Shown here: positions 5,637 to 5,733 of the stretch, in pieces | Layout of the letters: each line of letters starts with the position of its first letter | Numbering within the stretch: position 1 is the first letter of the stretch | Source: Acidobacteriaceae bacterium | GTDB lineage: Bacteria; Acidobacteriota; Terriglobia; Terriglobales; Acidobacteriaceae | Length of the DNA: 5,733 nt | Assembly (NCBI GenBank): GCA_003162255.1 | Contig: PMMJ01000496.1 | Location: forward strand, 1-5,733 | Direction of reading: 5' to 3' | Translations under genes and position numbers: made by a program | The notes under the pieces: generated by a model | Told to the model about the DNA's origin: nothing | The model's input: only the letters and a program-made list of their open reading frames with translations | Databases searched by the model: none

Positions 5637-5733
5637 TTGCCTTTTCGCGCGCCGCTTGTAGATTCCGCAACTCGCGGATCGCTCGATACAGATCTGCCCT
5701 AATCTGGGCCTGATAGCGCTTCGCCAAATCCAG
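5629..5733 (-). CDS. C-terminal fragment of a hypothetical protein entering from the right edge
   Basis: The frame is open from the right edge to TGA at 5629-5631 and gives 34 residues, too short for most gene finders. It reads LDLAKRYQAQIRADLYRAIR and then ELRNLQAAREKASK. This RYxxxxxxxLYRAxRELRxLQAAR pattern is, from memory, like the end of an abundant uncharacterised family in Acidobacteria and Planctomycetes whose N-terminus carries NRRNAxxSTGPRTxxGK. The start of the gene is outside the window, so this cannot be confirmed. The helix-only, Arg-rich end and the same-strand position upstream of the 121-residue gene suggest it may be the first visible gene of the cluster, although the 75-base gap leaves room for a separate transcript. 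Confidence 0.6.
   Translation of the reverse strand: MDLAKRYQAQIRADLYRAIRELRNLQAAREKASK

Overview
The window looks like a chromosomal segment of a GC-rich, polysaccharide-using bacterium. Acidobacteriota is my best guess, from the style of the oxidoreductase, the secreted glycosidase and the hypothetical genes. This is an impression from protein character, not a computed assignment. No rRNA, tRNA, CRISPR array, transposase or integrase is visible.

Plus strand, 1-2595: the C-terminal two thirds of a Gfo/Idh/MocA-family sugar oxidoreductase, whose N-terminal NAD-binding half lies upstream of the window. After 64 bases comes a complete secreted glycoside hydrolase with a signal peptide, a clan GH-A-like (beta/alpha)8 barrel with two candidate catalytic glutamates, a beta-sandwich region and a terminal fibronectin type III domain. 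Together they suggest extracellular release of sugars from a glycan and intracellular oxidation or epimerisation of the products. They may be co-transcribed.

Middle, 2596-2904: an intergenic stretch between two converging transcription units. It is open on both strands, but no reading frame is convincing and there is no strong terminator.

Minus strand, 5733-2905: a tight run of poorly characterised genes read right to left. They are the last 34 codons of a gene entering from the right edge, a 121-residue helical protein with an N-terminal CxxC, a 482-residue protein that looks like a P-loop helicase/ATPase with eroded nucleotide-binding motifs plus a winged-helix-like and Cys-rich tail, and an unrecognised 228-residue protein. 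The spacing is 1 base between the second and third genes and 3 bases from the third gene to a 28-codon reading frame. That short frame joins the 228-residue frame only if a -1 shift occurs in a run of five A. The last gene is therefore either frameshifted (real or a homopolymer error), recoded, or started at a rare codon.

The minus-strand cluster is the part most likely to hold something undescribed. Its function cannot be read from the sequence. The eroded ATPase, its small helical neighbour and the frameshifted third gene would be consistent with a domesticated replication or mobile-element module, but that is inference.
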